From contig OY781105.1 in NCBI GenBank assembly GCA_963676635.1, positions 1,178,001 to 1,242,000 of the forward strand: 64,000 nt of DNA, written 5' to 3'. Shown here piece after piece: positions 62,370 through 64,000 of the stretch. The notes beneath the pieces are model-generated. The model was not told where the DNA came from. It saw nothing but the letters and a program-made list of their open reading frames with translations, and made no database searches. Positions within the stretch are counted from its first letter, which is position 1. Each line of letters starts with the position of its first letter. The stretch is from GCA-002708315 sp963676635. Lineage in GTDB: Bacteria; Bacteroidota; Bacteroidia; Bacteroidales; F082. The translations under genes and the position numbers were made by a program.

Positions 62370-63554
62370 TTAAAGAATCTCTGTTACCTGACCAGCACCA
62401 ACGGTACGACCACCTTCGCGAATAGCAAAACGGAGACCTTTATTCATTGCGATTTCAGTTATCAACTGAACTTCAACTGTAAGGTTATCACCAGGCATTA
62501 CCATTTCAACGCCGTCAGGAAGAATAACTTCACCAGTTACATCAGTTGTTCTGAAGTAGAACTGAGGACGGTATTTATTATGGAATGGTGTGTGACGACC
62601 ACCTTCTTCTTTTTTAAGGATATAAACCTCTGCTTTGAAATGAGAATGAGGAGTAACACTACCAGGAGCAGCAATTACCATACCTCTTGCTATTTCTTTT
62701 TTGTCGATACCTCTCAGAAGAAGACCAGCGTTATCACCAGCCTGACCTTCGTCAAGAATTTTACGGAACATCTCAACACCAGTTACAACTGATTTAAGTT
62801 TTTCAGCTCCCATACCAATAATATCAACAGCATCACCAGTGTGAATAACACCAGTTTCAATTCTACCAGTAGCAACAGTACCACGGCCAGTGATTGAGAA
62901 CACATCCTCAACAGGCATCAGGAATGGTTTATCCTGATCACGAGTTGGTAGTGGAATCCAATCATCACAAGCAGCCATAAGTTCTTTAACTTTTTCTACC
63001 CATTTAGGTTCCTGGTTAAGTCCACCAAGAGCAGAACCCTGAATAACAGGAGTATTATCTCCATCATATTCATAGAATGCGAGAAGGTCTCTGATTTCCA
63101 TTTCTACAAGCTCAAGAAGCTCTTCATCATCAACCATGTCAACTTTGTTCATAAATACAACAAGACGTGGTACACCTACCTGACGAGCGAGAAGGATATG
63201 TTCGCGTGTCTGAGGCATAGGACCATCAGTTGCAGCAACAACGAGAATAGCACCGTCCATCTGAGCAGCACCAGTTACCATGTTCTTAACATAGTCGGCG
63301 TGACCAGGACAGTCAACGTGTGCGTAGTGACGATTAGCTGTCTGATACTCAACGTGAGCAGTGTTAATAGTAATACCTCTTTCTTTTTCTTCAGGAGCAT
63401 TGTCAATTGAGTCAAAAGATGCAAATTCTGCCAAACCATCGTCTTGCAAGCAAAGTGTGATAGCAGCAGTCAATGTTGTCTTTCCGTGGTCAACATGCCC
63501 TATGGTTCCAATATTAACGTGTGGTTTGGAACGATCGAATTTTTCTTTAGCCAT
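62370..63554 (-). CDS. tuf: Elongation factor Tu
   Basis: A 394-aa GTPase that delivers aminoacyl-tRNA to the ribosome. G1 GHVDHGKTTL, the effector region ERGITINTAHVEYQT, G3 DCPGHADYVKNM, G4 NKVD and G5 SAL are present. Domain 2 starts about residue 205 (PFLMPVEDVFSITGRGTVATGR) and domain 3 about 300. The length is normal. It is preceded by tRNA-Thr (43 nt) and followed by a terminator-like hairpin. It is the only copy in this window. Confidence 0.99.
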   Translation of the reverse strand: MAKEKFDRSKPHVNIGTIGHVDHGKTTLTAAITLCLQDDGLAEFASFDSIDNAPEEKERGITINTAHVEYQTANRHYAHVDCPGHADYVKNMVTGAAQMDGAILVVAATDGPMPQTREHILLARQVGVPRLVVFMNKVDMVDDEELLELVEMEIRDLLAFYEYDGDNTPVIQGSALGGLNQEPKWVEKVKELMAACDDWIPLPTRDQDKPFLMPVEDVFSITGRGTVATGRIETGVIHTGDAVDIIGMGAEKLKSVVTGVEMFRKILDEGQAGDNAGLLLRGIDKKEIARGMVIAAPGSVTPHSHFKAEVYILKKEEGGRHTPFHNKYRPQFYFRTTDVTGEVILPDGVEMVMPGDNLTVEVQLITEIAMNKGLRFAIREGGRTVGAGQVTEIL

Positions 63555-63597
63555 ATCAAAAACTTATTTTAATTAAAGTAATTTCTAATTTATTATG

Positions 63598-63669
63598 AGC
63601 CGAGGACGAGAATTGAACTCGTGACCTCTTCCTTACCAAGGAAGCGCTCTACCCCTGAGCTACCCCGGC
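63598..63669 (-). tRNA. trnT: tRNA-Thr (GGT)
   Basis: A 72-nt cloverleaf on the minus strand. Acceptor GCCGGGG/CCTCGGC with one G-U pair, D-arm TAGCTCAGGGGTAGA, anticodon stem CTTCC/GGAAG with loop TTGGTAA (anticodon GGT), T-arm with TTCAATT, discriminator U. It is 7 nt from tRNA-Gly. Confidence 0.96.
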
Positions 63670-63676
63670 AAAAGCG

Positions 63677-63749
63677 AGCGGGAAACCGGGCTCGAACCGG
63701 CCACCTACAGCTTGGAAGGCTGTCGCTCTACCAGATGAGCTACTCCCGC
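63677..63749 (-). tRNA. trnG: tRNA-Gly (TCC)
   Basis: A 73-nt cloverleaf on the minus strand. Acceptor GCGGGAG/TTCCCGC with one G-U pair, D-arm TAGCTCATCTGGTAGA, anticodon stem ACAGC/GCTGT with loop CTTCCAA (anticodon TCC), T-arm with GGTTCGAGCC, discriminator U. It is the first gene of the translation/transcription cluster. Confidence 0.96.
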
Positions 63750-63801
63750 TTGTTTTAAGTTTCTTTTCTGTACCCTGGTAGCAAAAAAGTGTTTTTAACA
63801 A

Positions 63802-63833
63802 CAAATATAAGCAACATTCTTACTATTTTTCAA
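63802..63833 (-). promoter_or_regulatory. Promoter of the tRNA-Gly/tRNA-Thr/tuf cluster
   Basis: On the minus strand a perfect -7 TATATTTG (63802-63809) and a -33 TTG (63831-63833) are 21 bp apart, about 53 nt before tRNA-Gly. Confidence 0.6.
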
Positions 63834-63952
63834 GATAAAACAGTAACTATTGCTACTCATATCCTTTTCTGGATAATCGTAAAAGACTGCAACTCCTTAT
63901 AATATATACAGGCGTAACAATACTTTTTAAACTACATCCAATATTAAGAGAC

Positions 63953-63983
63953 AAAAAAAATTCCCACAGCAACACTGCAGGAA
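63953..63983 (-). terminator. Terminator of a minus-strand gene beyond the right edge
   Basis: On the minus strand a 9-bp stem with two G-U pairs (TTCCTGCAG/CTGTGGGAA) has a 5-nt loop and is followed by eight T residues (63953-63960). It separates the cluster from an upstream gene whose 3' end is probably just outside the window. Confidence 0.75.
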
Positions 63984-64000
63984 GAATTTCTGCAACTGAT

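Overview
The window is chromosomal DNA from a Bacteroidota bacterium, most likely in or near the Bacteroidales/Marinilabiliales. The DNA is AT-rich. Many genes are preceded by the Bacteroidota -7 element TAnnTTTG and lack Shine-Dalgarno sequences. The window encodes a type IX secretion-style surface protein, many small outer-membrane beta-barrels and lipoproteins, and the fused gamma/alpha form of 2-oxoglutarate:ferredoxin oxidoreductase. There are no rRNA genes, insertion sequences, prophage genes or cas genes.

Layout. 1-4382 (-) is the 5' part of a very large secreted multidomain protein that runs off the left edge just as its C-terminal sorting signal begins. dnaK, a lipoprotein gene and korB-korA follow on the minus strand. 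A divergent ferredoxin gene leads to odhA-odhB (2-oxoglutarate dehydrogenase E1 and E2) and an MFS permease, so the ferredoxin-linked and NAD-linked routes from 2-oxoglutarate to succinyl-CoA lie next to each other. 17-28 kb holds nadB, a gamma-carbonic anhydrase, an OmpP1/FadL-like protein, a low-complexity lipoprotein, proS, a PagL-like/DUF2807 pair, a lone receiver domain, mazG and a PAP2 phosphatase. 28.5-43.4 kb holds a two-component system divergent from a secreted protein, a RelA-type (p)ppGpp synthetase with an eroded hydrolase site, a barrel/cupin/sugar-kinase operon, transporters, carbamate kinase, the redox repressor Rex with a probable operator at its own promoter, an antiporter and YggS. 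43.7-50.3 kb holds cysQ, an SLC13/TrkA-C permease and cysC (a sulfate-assimilation group), an L-2-hydroxyglutarate oxidase-like protein, a barrel, a Nudix hydrolase and DUF3467. From 50.9 kb to the right edge runs the classical minus-strand cluster tRNA-Gly, tRNA-Thr, tuf, tRNA-Trp, secE, nusG, rplK, rplA, rplJ, rplL, rpoB, rpoC.

The most unusual structure is non-coding. Two intergenic regions 33 kb apart (17138-17215 upstream of nadB, and 50448-50679 downstream of rpoC) carry tandem arrays with an exact 22-bp period. Each unit is a 12-bp dyad of the form T(G/C)AT-core-AT(C/T/G)A followed by a 10-bp spacer. The 4-bp core differs between blocks (GCGC, ACGT, AGCT) but is itself palindromic in every well-conserved unit. 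I do not recognise this family; it looks like a protein-binding array or a novel repeat class.

Links between genes. KOR, ferredoxin, 2-oxoglutarate dehydrogenase and Rex suggest an organism that switches between reduced and oxidised metabolism. RelA, tuf and the rpo/ribosomal cluster are growth-control genes. The many T9SS, lipoprotein and beta-barrel genes reflect a typical Bacteroidota cell surface.
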